A DNA stretch of 64,000 nt. Origin: Medicago truncatula. Taxonomy: Eukaryota; Streptophyta; Magnoliopsida; Fabales; Fabaceae. Of the stretch, positions 34,760 to 46,338 are shown piece after piece (the stretch's first letter is position 1; each line of letters begins with the position of its first letter). Location of the stretch: NCBI RefSeq assembly GCF_003473485.1, contig NC_053047.1, positions 14,100,001 to 14,164,000 on the forward strand, written 5' to 3'. A program made the position numbers and the translations under genes. The notes beneath the pieces were generated by a model. That model did not search any database. It was not told the origin of the DNA and saw only the letters and a program-made list of their open reading frames with translations.

Positions 34760-35129
34760 GTATGATTCATCCATCCTTTCCCATGTTTAAATTTTTGCTA
34801 AAATTCTATATTTTATAACCATAATTTTTGTCTAAAATTCTTCTTGTATGTATATTGTACATGACGTACTAGAAAATAACCTTAAAATTTACAATATATA
34901 TGTATATATATTTTAAAATGCTAGATAAGAAATAAAAATTAATTGAATATTGGTGAATAGATTTTAACTATAATTACAAGCAACATTTTTATGTAATGTC
35001 TATTACATAGGTTAAAGGGACAGACATGATACATTTAATAATAATTATATTTAGTGAGAAATTTTGTGCAACGGAAGAATTGTTAAAAACTATTTACTTG
35101 ATGTAAACATTGGATGAAGCTTTTTACTT

Positions 35130-35135
35130 TATAAA
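35130..35135 (+). promoter_or_regulatory. TATA box of NCR gene 2
   Basis: TATAAA 46 bp upstream of the start codon, at the position seen in NCR gene 1. Confidence 0.55.
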
Positions 35136-35180
35136 GTGATCAGACAATTCAACATCTCTTATATGCAAAGTTAAAAAAAA

Positions 35181-35429
35181 ATGGCTGAAATTCTCAAATT
35201 TGTTTATATTGCGATCCTTTTTGTTTCTTTGTATCTTGTTGATCGTAAGCTCATCCTATTTTTTATTTTTTTTTAACTTAAGACTACATATTATATTTAG
35301 TAATATTTCTTTATCTTCTTTTACATTACAGTAGGGTGTGTCACTGATGCTGATTGCAAGGATAAATTTCCTGGCAATAAATATCCTATAAAGTGCATCA
35401 ACGGTATATGTAAGTCCGTGCCCAACTAA
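35181..35429 (+). CDS. Nodule-specific cysteine-rich (NCR) peptide 2
   Basis: Two exons, 35181-35244 and 35332-35429, with intron C|GTAAGC...TTACAG|TA, 53 aa. It is missed by simple open-frame scans because the intron carries stops. The signal peptide is MAEILKFVYIAILFVSLYLV. The mature region has exactly four cysteines, C24-X5-C30 ... C43-X4-C48 (CVTDADC ... CINGIC), the canonical four-cysteine NCR layout. Compared with NCR 1 it lacks three residues in the signal region, one in the middle, and the final CKC cysteine (CKS here). The paralogues sit in the same duplicated segment, so they arose with it. Expected role: secretion to symbiosomes in nodules. Expression cannot be judged from sequence. 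Confidence 0.85.
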
Positions 35430-35824
35430 GGTAAAACATACTTCTTTGATCTTTCATTTAATTCTTCGACCTTGCAATTTATTTAATCGCTTTAAAATCA
35501 TTTTAAATATATTATTTTAGTGGAATATATTTCAAATTGAAAAAGGAGTACAAGGGGTACTCCAACAACACAATAAAATCCAAAGCCCTGTAAAAGGGGT
35601 CATTTTAAATAGGAACTAAGACTCTAGAAACATCACAATAATGCGATGAAAATAATTACACCACACAAAAAATAGACCACACATCCTCGACTCAAACATA
35701 TTATAGACCATCATTAAATTTCCTTTCAACTCATTCATATGTATTTGATGCATGTCAAACTAACCGTTGATAATTAAATTGGTAGTTTATGATGCCACAA
35801 ATGCTCTTACTAACAATGTGAAAG

Positions 35825-35967
35825 ATCCCCGTGAGCTTAACTCAGTTGGTAGGGATATTGCATATTATATGCAAGGCCGGAGTTCAAACCCCGGACACTC
35901 TACTTCTCCACAATTAAATTGTATGAGCTCTAACCACTAGGCTACTTGACCAAAAAAAAAAAAAAAC
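35825..35967 (+). mobile_element. tRNA-derived SINE with 12-bp target duplication
   Basis: A box (AGCTTAACTCAGTTGG) and B box (GGAGTTCAAACCCC) at Pol III promoter spacing, a poly-A tail (35952-35966), and a perfect direct repeat ACAATGTGAAAG on both sides (35813-35824 and 35968-35979). The paralogous site in copy 1 (near 23105) is empty, so the insertion postdates the duplication. Confidence 0.9.
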
Positions 35968-37389
35968 ACAATGTGAAAGCACTATGTTACTTCTAATGGA
36001 GTCTAAATGCTTTTAAGTTTATCATAGTCCATAATTTGGGCTAGAATAGACCACTATAGTGGCATTTAGCCATGTTCAAATAATGATAATATCTTTTCTA
36101 AAAGATGGGACCAATAAATACATTTATGTTTGCACGACAAATTCATGTTTTTATTTTTATTCATATCCATAACCTTTGTTGATTATCATACTTGTAATCT
36201 ATTTCATTATAATCATAGTTTCCCTAACAATATTTTATCTTTATCTAACTTATATCCTCATGATCATAATAATCAATGATCACACAAAATCCTACAATAT
36301 AAAAACATGGGTCAATAATGCTTTACTCTCCTGAAAAACATGATCATAAGTATTTTTTTCTTTCAAAATACCGCCTAGGATATCTGACAATGTATATTCG
36401 TTGATGTGGCACGTTAAATTACCTTTTTCTAATTACTTGGAGCGTTGACCGTATAATTAATTTTGTTTTTCAATTTTTTATGGGTACAAGTGGCATTTGT
36501 GCCTTTCAATTCATATATTAATTTAGAAATATAAAAAAAAAATCAAAATTTGAAAATTAATTTCCGAAAATTAAAAAAAAAACGAAAAAATTTCATATTT
36601 TTTTCGAAAGTAAGAAGTTTTAATTATAAAAAAAAAATGAAAAATTCTAGAACTTAATATATATCAAAATTTTTTAAAATAGTTAGGAAATATATTTCAA
36701 AAATTAGAAAAACAAATTTGAAATTAAAAAACAGTTAAGATTCTTCTCTTGAAATTAAAAAGTTCATTTTTTTTATACAAAAAAAAAAAAAAATTTGAAA
36801 ATATTCTTCAGTGATGTTCTTATCGATTTTTGACGGCGATCTAGAGAAAACGCAACATGAGAGCGCCACCGTCAAATCTCCAATTGTTGATTCAATCAGT
36901 GGATTTCTTTTGTATGTAAGCTTTCAACTTTTCAATTGTTACTTTCGATTGGTAATAAAGCAATCTAAAATGTTCATCACCGTTCCTAAATCCTAAGATT
37001 CAAAGATTGCGAAACGGTTTGGCCTTCCTGTTATTGTTCTCTGTTGCGAATGTACAGACTTTTGCGCCTGCTGCTTCCTCCAAATACACTGATATTGATT
37101 CTTCAATTAGAGATCGCGCAGCCGCGCTAATGCCCCGGTGCATTACAAAGGCTGAACCACACATGTCTCAAACCTAGAATCGGTTTGGTGAATTGAAGCC
37201 AGGCCACTGATGGCATACACGTGCTCCTGGCCGTGTGTGTCCGACACCGTTCCCGTTTCTACAGTCACAGCAATTATGCAGCAACCATCTTCTTCACCAA
37301 ATGTGCATCATAATTCTTTACCAACTATGACATTTGTAACAGCCCTAGCGGGATAGAGAGTTGTCGACGACAAACCATGCCCTACTCCA

Positions 37390-38145
37390 TATATCAAGGG
37401 TGATGCTTTGAGCATCAAAATATGTCAGGAGGAGTATCATAGAGGACTACAAGACTGCAATAATGAGTTGAGGGCGCGTTTGACCCTTAACAAAAGGATA
37501 CAAACCATATTTTGCACGTCATCTAAGCATCAATATTGGAAAGCTATGGAAAACATCGGCAGGATGGAAAATGGTGACTCTAGGCAAAGACTATTATGAC
37601 TTTCACTTTGACTCGACGGATGACCTTAGAAAAATATGGGCAGCACGCACGGTGAGCCTCGAGCCTGGTTTATTACGGTTTTCACAATGGGCGAAAGACT
37701 TCAAATATCTTGCTCAGAAACAGACTCATGTTTCACTTTGGATTCGATTGGTGGAGGTACCACAGGAATATTGGCGAGAGAGAATTTTGAAGGAAATAGC
37801 AAGTGCGATAAGTACAGCGATTGACATTGATGGACCGACGCGAAATCGTACCTTTGGACATTATGCAAGAATTTTAGTGGACATTGATCTTTCAAAGTTG
37901 AGGTCCAATATGAGCGGAGACCGTTGTTTTGTCATCACTGATCTCTATTGGGCACAATGTCTCCGCTTGTCGTTGGTTAGATCCGCAACCACCAAAGGGC
38001 AAGTATGAACGAGGAAAACAATTTGTTGTAGCCGAGGCAGGCCCTCATAAGCCTACTCGGCAGAGCAGCAACAACAATGATGTGGGTGCTTCAACGTCGG
38101 CTGACAAGTGCCAGAAAGTAGTATTTCAAATGATTATTTACGGCA
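37390..38145 (+). pseudogene. DUF4283-type LINE ORF1 relic
   Basis: The frame 37571-38008 reads VTLGKDYYDFHFDSTDDLRK, then SLEPGLLRFSQWAKDF, SLWIRLVEVPQEYW and ASAISTAIDIDGPTRNRTFG. These are the motifs of the DUF4283 domain, found in plant LINE ORF1 (gag-like, RNA-binding) and in many legume relics. The N-terminal part lies in another frame (37408-37599), and the stretch after YARILVDIDLSK is shifted, so at least two frameshifts are present. Confidence 0.75.
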
Positions 38146-38330
38146 CGTTTGTTACTTGTTTCACAAGTTATTCAGGGAAAAGCCGAGAGAAAAGTGATTA
38201 TTGACCTATTACGCTTTATTCATCTTACTCTACCTATTTGTGTAGGAATTGAGTGCCAAAACATCAAGCAAGGACCAAAAAGAACAAAAGTGGGCAAAAG
38301 CTACTTCGCCTGGCGCGAAGAAATCCTGCC

Positions 38331-38526
38331 AGGCGAAATATTTCGCCAGGCGAGACAATGGCGAGCAGTTATAGAGAGTTGGAAAAACAAGACAAGAACA
38401 CTTCGCCATGGCGAGCAGAAATTCCGCCAGGCGAAATATTTCGCCAGACGAGACAAAAGGCGAGCAGTTACAGAGAGTTGGAAAAACAGGACAAGAACAC
38501 TTCGCCATGGCGAGCAGAAATTTCGC
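38331..38526. repeat. 98-bp tandem repeat rich in palindromes
   Basis: Two units (38331-38428, 38429-38526). Each has the perfect palindrome GCGAAATATTTCGC and the perfect palindrome CGCCATGGCG, with 'agagagttggaaaaaca' between. A partial unit precedes them (from 38312). GC content is far above the surroundings. Confidence 0.8.
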
Positions 38527-38573
38527 CAGGCGAAAAAAGGCGGTTTCATCTGATCAAAGTGACGTGGCAGAAA

Positions 38574-39598
38574 TTACATTACCACTTTTAAGTTTCTTTT
38601 AACATATGTATTCGTACTAAAAGGCTGACATAGATGTTATGTGCCATTTTTTTTTTCTTCATGTATTTCATCTATATATCTCTTAAATTACTCTATAAAG
38701 GATCTGAATGAAACAAATGTTTCACGTTCGGTTTTTAAATAGAAACATTCATATATGAATGTCGACTATAACCCTTAGTCATCCAAGCTAACGATGCAGG
38801 TTCGATTCCCACTACCCGCTTTTATCCTATTTCTCTGTATATTCTACTCAAACATATATTTTTCTATTATAACATCTCACCCCCTATTTTCTACATGTTT
38901 CTTTTCTATTATTATATGCAGGTTATCCTCATAACAAGATTGAGGAGCGATATCAATGTGCTTATGTATGAGAATAAAGTTTATATTTATTATCTCACCT
39001 ATATTATATTTTTATTTAAAGTTTGTTTGATTATTGTTTATGTTTAAATTAGGTTCTAGTCTTTGATATTGTGACATCGGTACCAAGTTTAATAATTTGA
39101 TTTTGACTTATTATCTTGGAAACTAAGAAAACATTACATATTTTATTTTATTTTGAGATAATTGTAAGGCTCTAAGAATGCAAAATATTTTATTTTCAGT
39201 GATGACATTAAATTTCAACTTGTCATGATGTGATATTTTAGGCTACATGAAAATTAAAACTCCCAAGTCCATATAAGGCTTTAACAATAGAGATTAGATC
39301 TTCAAAATATAGATCTTATTAAACTTGTAATAAGTATTAAGAATAATGTGAATAAACTTTAAAAAATAGGTGTTAATACATTGACAAGGAATAATTTGAC
39401 AAATAAATAAAACTTCCTAGTTATAAACCTCTAACTTTGACTCGAAACTCCAATGTTATCTATATATGGATCCTTAGTATATAAATAGTTTCTCTTGTTT
39501 AGAGACATTACTGGCAGTTATAGTTTAGATAGGATTGTACAGTTATTTTCCTTAGTATATAAATAGAAGTTTCCATGAGGAAAAAAGGTTCACAATAT
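38574..39598. repeat. NCR-bearing segmental duplication, copy 2, right block
   Basis: Pairs with 24640-25526 and 26489-26575. Non-coding. 39480-39910 continues as LTR-like DNA ('ctacagtgcagtagttattc', 'ggcagtgccacgaaacgtcg'), which suggests that part of the shared tail is an LTR. Confidence 0.7.
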
Positions 39599-39904
39599 TA
39601 AAGTAGTTTTAGTATTAAAAGAATGTATTAGAGGTGTAAATCTCGAACAGTTTTCTACAGTGCAGTAGTTATTCGCACATTTGTAGATGTGCTTGTTTTA
39701 TCCTGGAGGCAGTGTGGTTGGTAGTCTTCCTTGCACAATTTTAGGCAGTGCCACGAAACGTCGTAAAGAGAGGGACCTGGTGGCGACTCAACCTAGTAAC
39801 AACTTCGGTAAATATTCTTTTTCAAAATAAGAATTTGGAAATCCAAATACAAAGTTTTGGAAATCCAAAAAACAACAATATCCTTCATCATGCCACAACC
39901 ACCA

Positions 39905-41000
39905 ATGAAAAACTAAACATTAGGCTGAAGAATGTGCCTTGTGATGAAATTGTCAGTTGTAGGTAAATGTTTACCAAGCAAACACCAAATAAAAAGATTA
40001 ACCTTCAAGGGGGCCTCTTTATTCCAAATTGCGCTTATGTGATTGACAACCAAGATGTTAACCGACGACAAAACAAGCACTTGTAACATTGAAATTGTTG
40101 GAAGCATGTAAATGTCAAAGCCACTGGTCGAAAAGATTAGGTTGCAAAACAATATTAATTAAAATCTCACAACACTCCTGAACCTGCACCTCCTCCAAAG
40201 CTAATAACATACGCCTCCACCTCCACGTCTCACCATCCTCACTCCACCCAAACGAGTACATTTGGCCATCGTTGCCATTTTATTATCGGCAAGATCAAAA
40301 AGGCATTTAAAACTACTCTTCAAAACCATATTATCTATCCATGGATCATTAAACCACCGATCTACTCCAAGCCTACTTTTAATAATAATCAAATCATTCC
40401 ACAAAACTAAATTAAATGGCCCCCTTCCAATATACTTCCTCCTACCTCCCTGTATCTCACCGATAAATTCTATATCACAAATTCATATTCTCAATCCTCA
40501 TCCCCAAACACCATTTACTAAGTAGCACCAAATTAAATTCCCTTATCCTCCGTACCCCAGGCTGTCATTCTCCTTTATGGAACAAATAATGTTACAATTC
40601 ATCCAAAATATTTTCTTAATTTTCTATCTTTCATTCCAAAAGAAACAATAAAAAATAGATCAATAGGAGAAATGATACATATGTGGGAGCCTTGAAGAAG
40701 GAAAGAAAATAGACTATAAAAGAAAACAAGAGACTTCAGAAGAATCAATCGATACCCAAAGAAATTTTTTTACTCTTCCAACCTGATCATCTAGATTTAA
40801 TGCGCTCAAGCAAAGGTCTCAAAAAAGTTCAACTTACGAGAGTCACCCCCAATATGTGTCCCCAAGTAAAGGAAAAGTAGTCTACCCATTTTACCATTTA
40901 GAACAGAGGCAGCCTTAGTTAATCAAGAATCTTGGATGTTAACACCAACTAGTATACTCTTATGGAAGTGCATCTTTGAGACCAGATGACGTTCCAGAAA
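39905..41000 (-). mobile_element. LINE ORF2 relic (RT tail to zinc-binding domain)
   Basis: On the minus strand, from about 40880 down: HIGGDSRKLNFF-like, then GYRLILLKSL, then WNDLIIIKSRLGVDRWFNDP and WIDNMVLKSSFKCLFDLADN, then HISAIWNKEAPLKVNLFIW and GKHLPTTDNFITR. This is the order found in plant L1-type ORF2 downstream of the catalytic core. Broken by many stops. Its last 330 bp are shared with 33665-34040. Confidence 0.75.
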
Positions 41001-41582
41001 GAAGAAACAAAGCTATTAATTAATCTATTTTAGCTTCTTAGAAAAAGCAATTTGGATCGTTTTTATGAACTGTGAAAACTATTTAGTTCAGTTTTTCCGC
41101 CTAAACCAACCATGAGCACCCCTAATTCTTGTTAATTGACCTTAATGAATTATATTTTATTTTAAAACAAAACAACAACAACAGCATGCAATTTTATGTC
41201 ATTGACTAAATAGAGTACTTACCCAAAAACAAAAAACAAATAAAGTACTTCGTTAGTACTTCATTAAGCATTAAAATGAATGTGATTAACCAACCACTTA
41301 TTTATTATATGTTTTGTTAACCATTAAAAGTACATCAATCGGCCTTCTCTATAATAATAAAAAATATACCATTAGCCAATATTTCATTAACATAGTTATG
41401 AAATGAACGTAGTATAGAAATATCTCATAATTAACAAGTATTTCATTAACAACTAAAATGCAAGACATTGAATATTTAGAATACATCTTTTTAATGGTTA
41501 AGAAAGCACACTAAGTTTCTAAGGACTGTACTTTAGTGGTTATCGAAATACTCTAAGTGGTTAATGATGCTTCTGACATTTA
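41001..41582. other. Featureless intergenic DNA
   Basis: AT-rich DNA with many 'attaacca...ttcattaa' phrases. No gene, terminus or repeat could be supported. Confidence 0.5.
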
Positions 41583-42365
41583 GCGTCTGTTTGGTAGAGC
41601 GTTTTTCGCTCCCAAACCACGTTTCCGTCTCAAAACGCGGTTTTCGTCTTTTCTGTCATGTTTGGGAAAGATTAAAACTGGATCTGAAAAGTACGTTTTC
41701 TTTTCCAAACGCAGGTTGAACTGAAGCTGCAATTTCAAGCTTCTGGCTTTTTAGAATCAATTCTGCATAAGCCCCAAATTCTTTTCCAGTTTTACCCCTG
41801 TTTTTCTGATGCGTTTTCCCTGCTTGGTTCTTGCTACAGTGCCGTTTCTAGAGGTCATGGAAGAAAGATGAATGGGCTTCTCATTGCTTCAGAAAACAGA
41901 ATCCAAATAAGGCCCCTTTTTTGTTTTTTTTTTTTTTTTTTTATAAACCCATTTGAATATCTTACAAACGTTTGTTTTCTTTTGACACCCTTTATTCTTA
42001 TATTATATTAAAAATAATACAATTTATAAAACAAATTAAAAAAAACTCTTATAAACAAATATCTATTTATAATGAATTCATGAATCAACAAAAATGAATT
42101 TATGATATTAGATAAGTTAAAATAATTATCAAAAATGAAAATGATATTAGTTTTAATTACAATTACAAGGATAATTTGGTCATTTTACATTCAAAATTAA
42201 TTTTGATTCAAACTATCCAAACAACATCAACTCATAAGAATCACTTTTAAACAAGTGTATCCAAACATAATCAATTCACCTCAAACTCACTTTTAACCAA
42301 AATCAATTCTCTCAAACTCAATTCTATCAAAATCAATTCTCGCCACCGCCATACCAAACACACAC
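41583..42365. mobile_element. PIF/Harbinger-type element
   Basis: Ends GCGTCTGTTTGGTA and TACCAAACACACAC, with TTA directly outside on both sides (41580-41582 and 42366-42368). The left arm repeats 'aaaccacgtttccgtc'-type text. The middle has a poly-T run. 783 bp, non-coding. Confidence 0.75.
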
Positions 42366-43211
42366 TTAATAAATATTTTAAATATGAAGTTAATTACTAA
42401 TATTTTAATGGTTAATGAAATACTTTTAGGTGGTTTATGCTAAATATATTAAATAAGTGGTAAACAATATATATTTCAGTTTTTTTTTTAACAAATATAT
42501 TTCAGTAGTTCATCGATATCTGTGTTACAAAATTCTTCCTCTAATCATCTAAAAAAAATTAAATTGAATATATTTTAAATCTTATTTTGTTAAAAATACA
42601 GTATACAATACAAATACGCAAATACGTGAAAAATACATCATCACTTGTATAAAAAATTGTGTTTGAATAACACAGGTTGCCAAAACTTTTCGAACACTCG
42701 TGAACAACCTTGCAAGTCGTAACTTTTCCATGTTTATTGGTAGCTTGTGAGGTTTTGGATTTGGCTACATGTCACACATGTGTATGACAATCATTGTAGG
42801 ATCTATCATTTGGGTGAGTGAGTGGTGGTCGATATCTTATCTTTAATTGGTATAGTCCGGTGACAATAAATGATTACAAAGGAAGAGTATGTCACAGGTT
42901 TTGGTTTTTTCCTAGACTTTAATTTTAGACCGTATTCCAACAGGGAAAAGATCCTTGTAGGGTCTATTGAATGATGAGAACGCAAGAATTTGTATGGCTA
43001 AAAGGAAAGAATTGGTTACAATGTAATTTCGTCACCCTCCCCAATTTATTTGTATACTTAATTGTTGGATAAAGAGGTGGACAAAAAACTAGCTTAGACA
43101 CGGTGCTTGGCTTATTTGGCATGCAATTTAATTTAGAAGGTAAGAAATGATTGGATGTTGAATAACCAAGTGTTCGGGGTGGATGTGATATTTAAAAAAA
43201 TTAAAGTGGCA
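42366..43211. other. Featureless intergenic DNA
   Basis: No gene or delimited element seen. Confidence 0.45.
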
Positions 43212-43356
43212 CTCCATCCGTTTCTAAATATAAGCAAAATTGTTTTTTAAGGTTCATTCATTTAATGATGTATGTGGTTCATAATATTTACCACATACAT
43301 CATTAAATGAGTGAATCTGAAAAGTCAATTTTACTATTATTTAAAAATGGGGGGAG
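43212..43356. mobile_element. Stowaway-type MITE, near-perfect hairpin
   Basis: CTCCATCCGTTTCTAAATAT at the left and its complement ending GGGGGGAG at the right. The arms pair over almost the whole 145 bp, meeting at 'gtatgtggttcataatatttaccacatac'. TA follows at the right; the left flank reads CA, a one-base change of the expected TA. Confidence 0.8.
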
Positions 43357-43689
43357 TATGTTGATATTGGAGTATGAGTATATTGAAAATCTTCGTGTTT
43401 GTTTTACGAGTAATGTTGGAATCGAAGAGATTGTTTCACAGGTAATTTGATTTTGGTGGCCAAATATGGAATGTGGTTGTGGGAGGTAATTGGATTTGGG
43501 TGGCCAAATATGGAGTATGGGTATTGTATGGAATGTGGTTTAGCAGGCTTTACTTGGAGTCATATTTGTTTTTGTTTGTAATTTTGCTACATGTTGTTTG
43601 TCTGAGGTGAACTTCTAGGGGCATGTTTTAGTTATGGGGGTATTGTGGAGTGGAGTGTTTTGTATTGTTCTGTGCCACTTCTCTTGAGT
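43357..43689. other. Intergenic DNA with short direct repeat
   Basis: 'gtggccaaatatgga' with its flanks occurs twice (43457 and 43499), about 42 bp apart. No gene. Confidence 0.4.
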
Positions 43690-44025
43690 CATGGTCTGAC
43701 AATGTGTTTATAAGTGGAGACAATCCTCGCCTCATAAGTCGGTTTTGTGAGGTTGTGTTAGGCTCAACCACGATTTCTAATATTATATTAGAGCCTCTGC
43801 AAGATCCATTAGGTCACCATCTATCAGGTTTTCCCTATCGGGCCACCCACAATTTATATCCACAAACCAAGTTCAATATTACTGGTCGTGAGAGGGTGTA
43901 TTAAGAGTTCCACATCGGATATGTGTTGGCCTGACAATTTGTTTATAAGTGGGAGCAATCCTCACTTCACAAGTCGGTTTTGTGGGGTTGTGTTAGGCCC
44001 AACCACAATTTCTAAGAGAGTTTAT
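43690..44025 (+). mobile_element. TRIM-like miniature LTR element
   Basis: Two direct repeats of about 100 bp (43705-43795 and 43923-44020: 'gacaatttgtttataagtg', 'gcaatcctc', 'agtcggttttgtg', 'gttaggcccaaccac') flank about 110 bp. That middle starts with a decayed tRNA-Met primer-binding-like 'attagagcctctgcaaga' and ends with a purine tract GTGAGAGGG directly before TGTATTAAGAGTTCCACATC, the expected start of the 3' LTR. No coding. Confidence 0.65.
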
Positions 44026-44662
44026 CTCAATAATATTGGCTTTTTAAAAAATGAATTTATTTTGTAAAATTGATACAGATTAAAAGTAAGTTGAATGTTA
44101 AATGATTTTTCATTAAACGCATTAATATGTAAAACTATAAAATCAATTCTAAAAGAAAAATTAATTCTATACAAAAGCAAGAAAATATGTTAGAATTAAT
44201 CATATACCTCCAATAAATTTAGGTGTTGCGATACCTAGAGATATGTGTTGTCTGTGCATCTTTCTCCCTTCTTCTCTTTCAATACAAAAAATTAAGTTTT
44301 TTTTTAAACAACTAACAAATATTATTAAACAGATAGATTGAGAAAAGTACAACTGACCAACTAACGAATATTGTTCGATGGTGTTATATTGTGACCATAA
44401 AGTGTATTCTTTTTCAAGATCTTTGATTCAATTATCATCTATGTTAATTTAGATGAGATTGTTTAACTTATTACAAAAAATGAAGAAATAAAAATACAAG
44501 GTTACTCTACATAAAATAAATTTTTAAATAGATCTTAGAAAAGACGTGAGGTGTCCAAAATTCATCTTTCTATATATTACCTTTCCAATAGCAACCCAAG
44601 TACTCTTGGTATAACCAAGCAACACTCACATCCACTCTTACACTCTCTCTTCCAGAAAGAAT

Positions 44663-46061
44663 ATGGCTTTTGAAGAAACAAAACCAATAAGATTTGGAAT
44701 ACTTGGTTGTGCAGAAATAGCTAGAAAAGTTTCAAGAGCTATAAACCTTTCACCAAATGCAACTCTCTACGCAATTGGAAGTCGTTCACTAGAAAAAGCA
44801 ACAAAATTTGCAGCTTCAAACAACTTCCCTTCTCATGCCAAAGTATATGGCTCATACGACGCGGTTTTAGACGATCCAGACGTCGACGTTGTCTACATTC
44901 CGCTTCCGACTAGCTTGCACCTTCACTGGGCAGTTCTTGCTGCTCAAAAGAAGAAACACTTGTTGCTTGATAAACCAGTTGCTTTAAATGTTGGAGAACT
45001 TGATAAGATTTTGGAAGCTTGTGAATCTAATGGACTGCAGTATATGGATGCTACTATGTGGATGCATCATCCTAGGACTGAAAAAATGTTTCAGTTTATA
45101 TCTGATCCTAATCTCTTTGGTTCCCTTCAATTGGTATGATTCATCCATCCCTTCTCACTTTTATATTTTTGCTAAAATTCTTTATTTTTTTTTTTGTCAA
45201 GCAACATAGTGGCTATGAATTCACTTTTATAAATTGAATAAGTGGGTGTCCGGGGTTCCAACCGGCCCGTGCATATATTATGTAATGTCTTTATTAACTG
45301 AGTTAAGCTGACGGAACGTCTTTACCAACTTAGTTAAGTTGACGGACATTTTTGTCTAATTATTGTTTAACTTTGGCTCAATTAAAAAAAAGTACTAATT
45401 GTTTTGTGTTGTTACTTATGCCCAAAATATATAATTATAGGTACATGCTGCATTTACATTCGGGGCAAGTCCACATTTCCTAGCAAACGACATTCGTGTA
45501 AAACCAGATCTTGATGCCCTAGGAGCACTTGGTGATGCTGGTTGGTACTGCATTAGGGCAATCTTATGGGCTGCAAATTACGAATTACCCAAAACAGCAA
45601 AAGTCTTACACAAACCAAAATACAATGAAGCAGGGGTACTTCTGTCATGTGAAGCTTCTTTGACATGGGAAGATAACAAAGTAGCAACTTTCTTTTGTTC
45701 CTTTTTAGCAGACATGTCTATGGATATAACAGCTATAGGGGCAAAAGGGTCATTGCGTGTTCATGATTTTATTATACCTAATCAAGAGAATGAGGCTTTG
45801 TTTAGAATAAGTTCAAATTCTTATTTTGTTGAACTTTCTACTGGTTGGAATCCTAAACCTAGTGAGATTATAGTAAAAAATGATGTTCCACAAGAAGTAC
45901 TTATGGTTAAGGAATTTGCTCATATGGTTGGTGGGATTAAGTATGGGAATTCTAAAGTTGAGAATAAGTGGGCAATTATTAGTAGGAAAACTCAAGTGGT
46001 TATTGATGCTGTGAAAGCTTCAATTGATAATGATCTTGAGCCTGTTTCTATTCAGTATTAA
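44663..46061 (+). CDS. Gfo/Idh/MocA-family oxidoreductase, copy A
   Basis: Exons 44663-45133 and 45441-46061, joined in phase 0 at TTG|GTATGA...TATAG|GTA, 363 aa, the usual length of the plant group typified by Arabidopsis At4g09670. The N-terminal Rossmann fold opens IRFGILGCAEIARKVS (dinucleotide loop at residues 11-18). The EKP motif of this family is DKP at 103-105, with Lys104 as expected. The C-terminal sheet domain includes GDAGWYCIRAIL and CEASLTWEDNKVATFFCSF. The group is related to dihydrodiol dehydrogenase and is expected to be cytosolic and NAD(P)-dependent, but the plant substrate is unknown. Glu103 to Asp is conservative. The 307-bp intron holds a SINE in reverse. A TATATATT at 44571 lies in a promoter conserved with copies B and C. 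Confidence 0.92.
45184..45355 (-). mobile_element. SINE inside the intron of copy A
   Basis: On the minus strand the A box reads AGCTTAACTCAGTTAATAAAG, the B box GGTTGGAACCCCGGA, and a poly-A (poly-T on plus at 45184-45195) follows. The 5' part, 'aacttaacta(a)gttggtaaagac', repeats the A-box region in tandem. The intron of copy B lacks it. Confidence 0.75.
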
Positions 46062-46147
46062 GTAATTTATGTTTCTAGTTGTATTTTGTTTTGTAGTTTT
46101 GATGTTCCAAATAAGGAAGTATCTTATGGCATAGATGCTTTAATAAG

Positions 46148-46338
46148 TGGTGATACATGTACCACCCTATGTGGCAATATATCCTTTACACCCACACAAG
46201 ATTCTGACACGTGGCAACCTGGACCCCACACAAATAGAAGATAAAGTGTGGTTGTGAGATGAACTTACCAAAATATCCCTAATACATGGGGTGTACAATT
46301 GGATGTATGAATAAAAGGTGTTCATGTAACATTTTCCA
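46148..46338. mobile_element. MITE-like insert downstream of copy A
   Basis: It matches 8081-8255 end to end. The 3' flank of copy B (near 59145) runs straight through without it, so it is an insertion. The terminus 'gatacatgtac' / 'gttcatgtaac' resembles the ends of 59567-60341. Boundaries are approximate. Confidence 0.6.

Larger units (their letters stand above)
34929..36305. repeat. NCR-bearing segmental duplication, copy 2, left block
   Basis: Pairs with 22218-23572. It includes the second NCR gene and its flanks. It differs by small indels and by a SINE at 35825-35967. Confidence 0.8.
36306..38573. mobile_element. 2.3-kb insert in NCR segment copy 2
   Basis: It replaces 23573-24640 of copy 1. 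The left edge, GGGTCAATAATGCTTTACTC, resembles the Mutator-type MITE terminus at 31952. The right edge has no matching inverted copy. The interior is composite: A/T homopolymer-rich DNA (36500-36790), a LINE-type ORF1 fragment (37390-38145) and a GC-rich tandem repeat (38331-38526). Confidence 0.5.

Noticed and set aside
35829-35905. Possible tRNA gene
   Set aside because: The A and B boxes fit a tRNA-derived SINE, with poly-A tail and target duplication, and no cloverleaf with a proper anticodon arm could be drawn. The same applies to 9098-9172 and 50749-50921.
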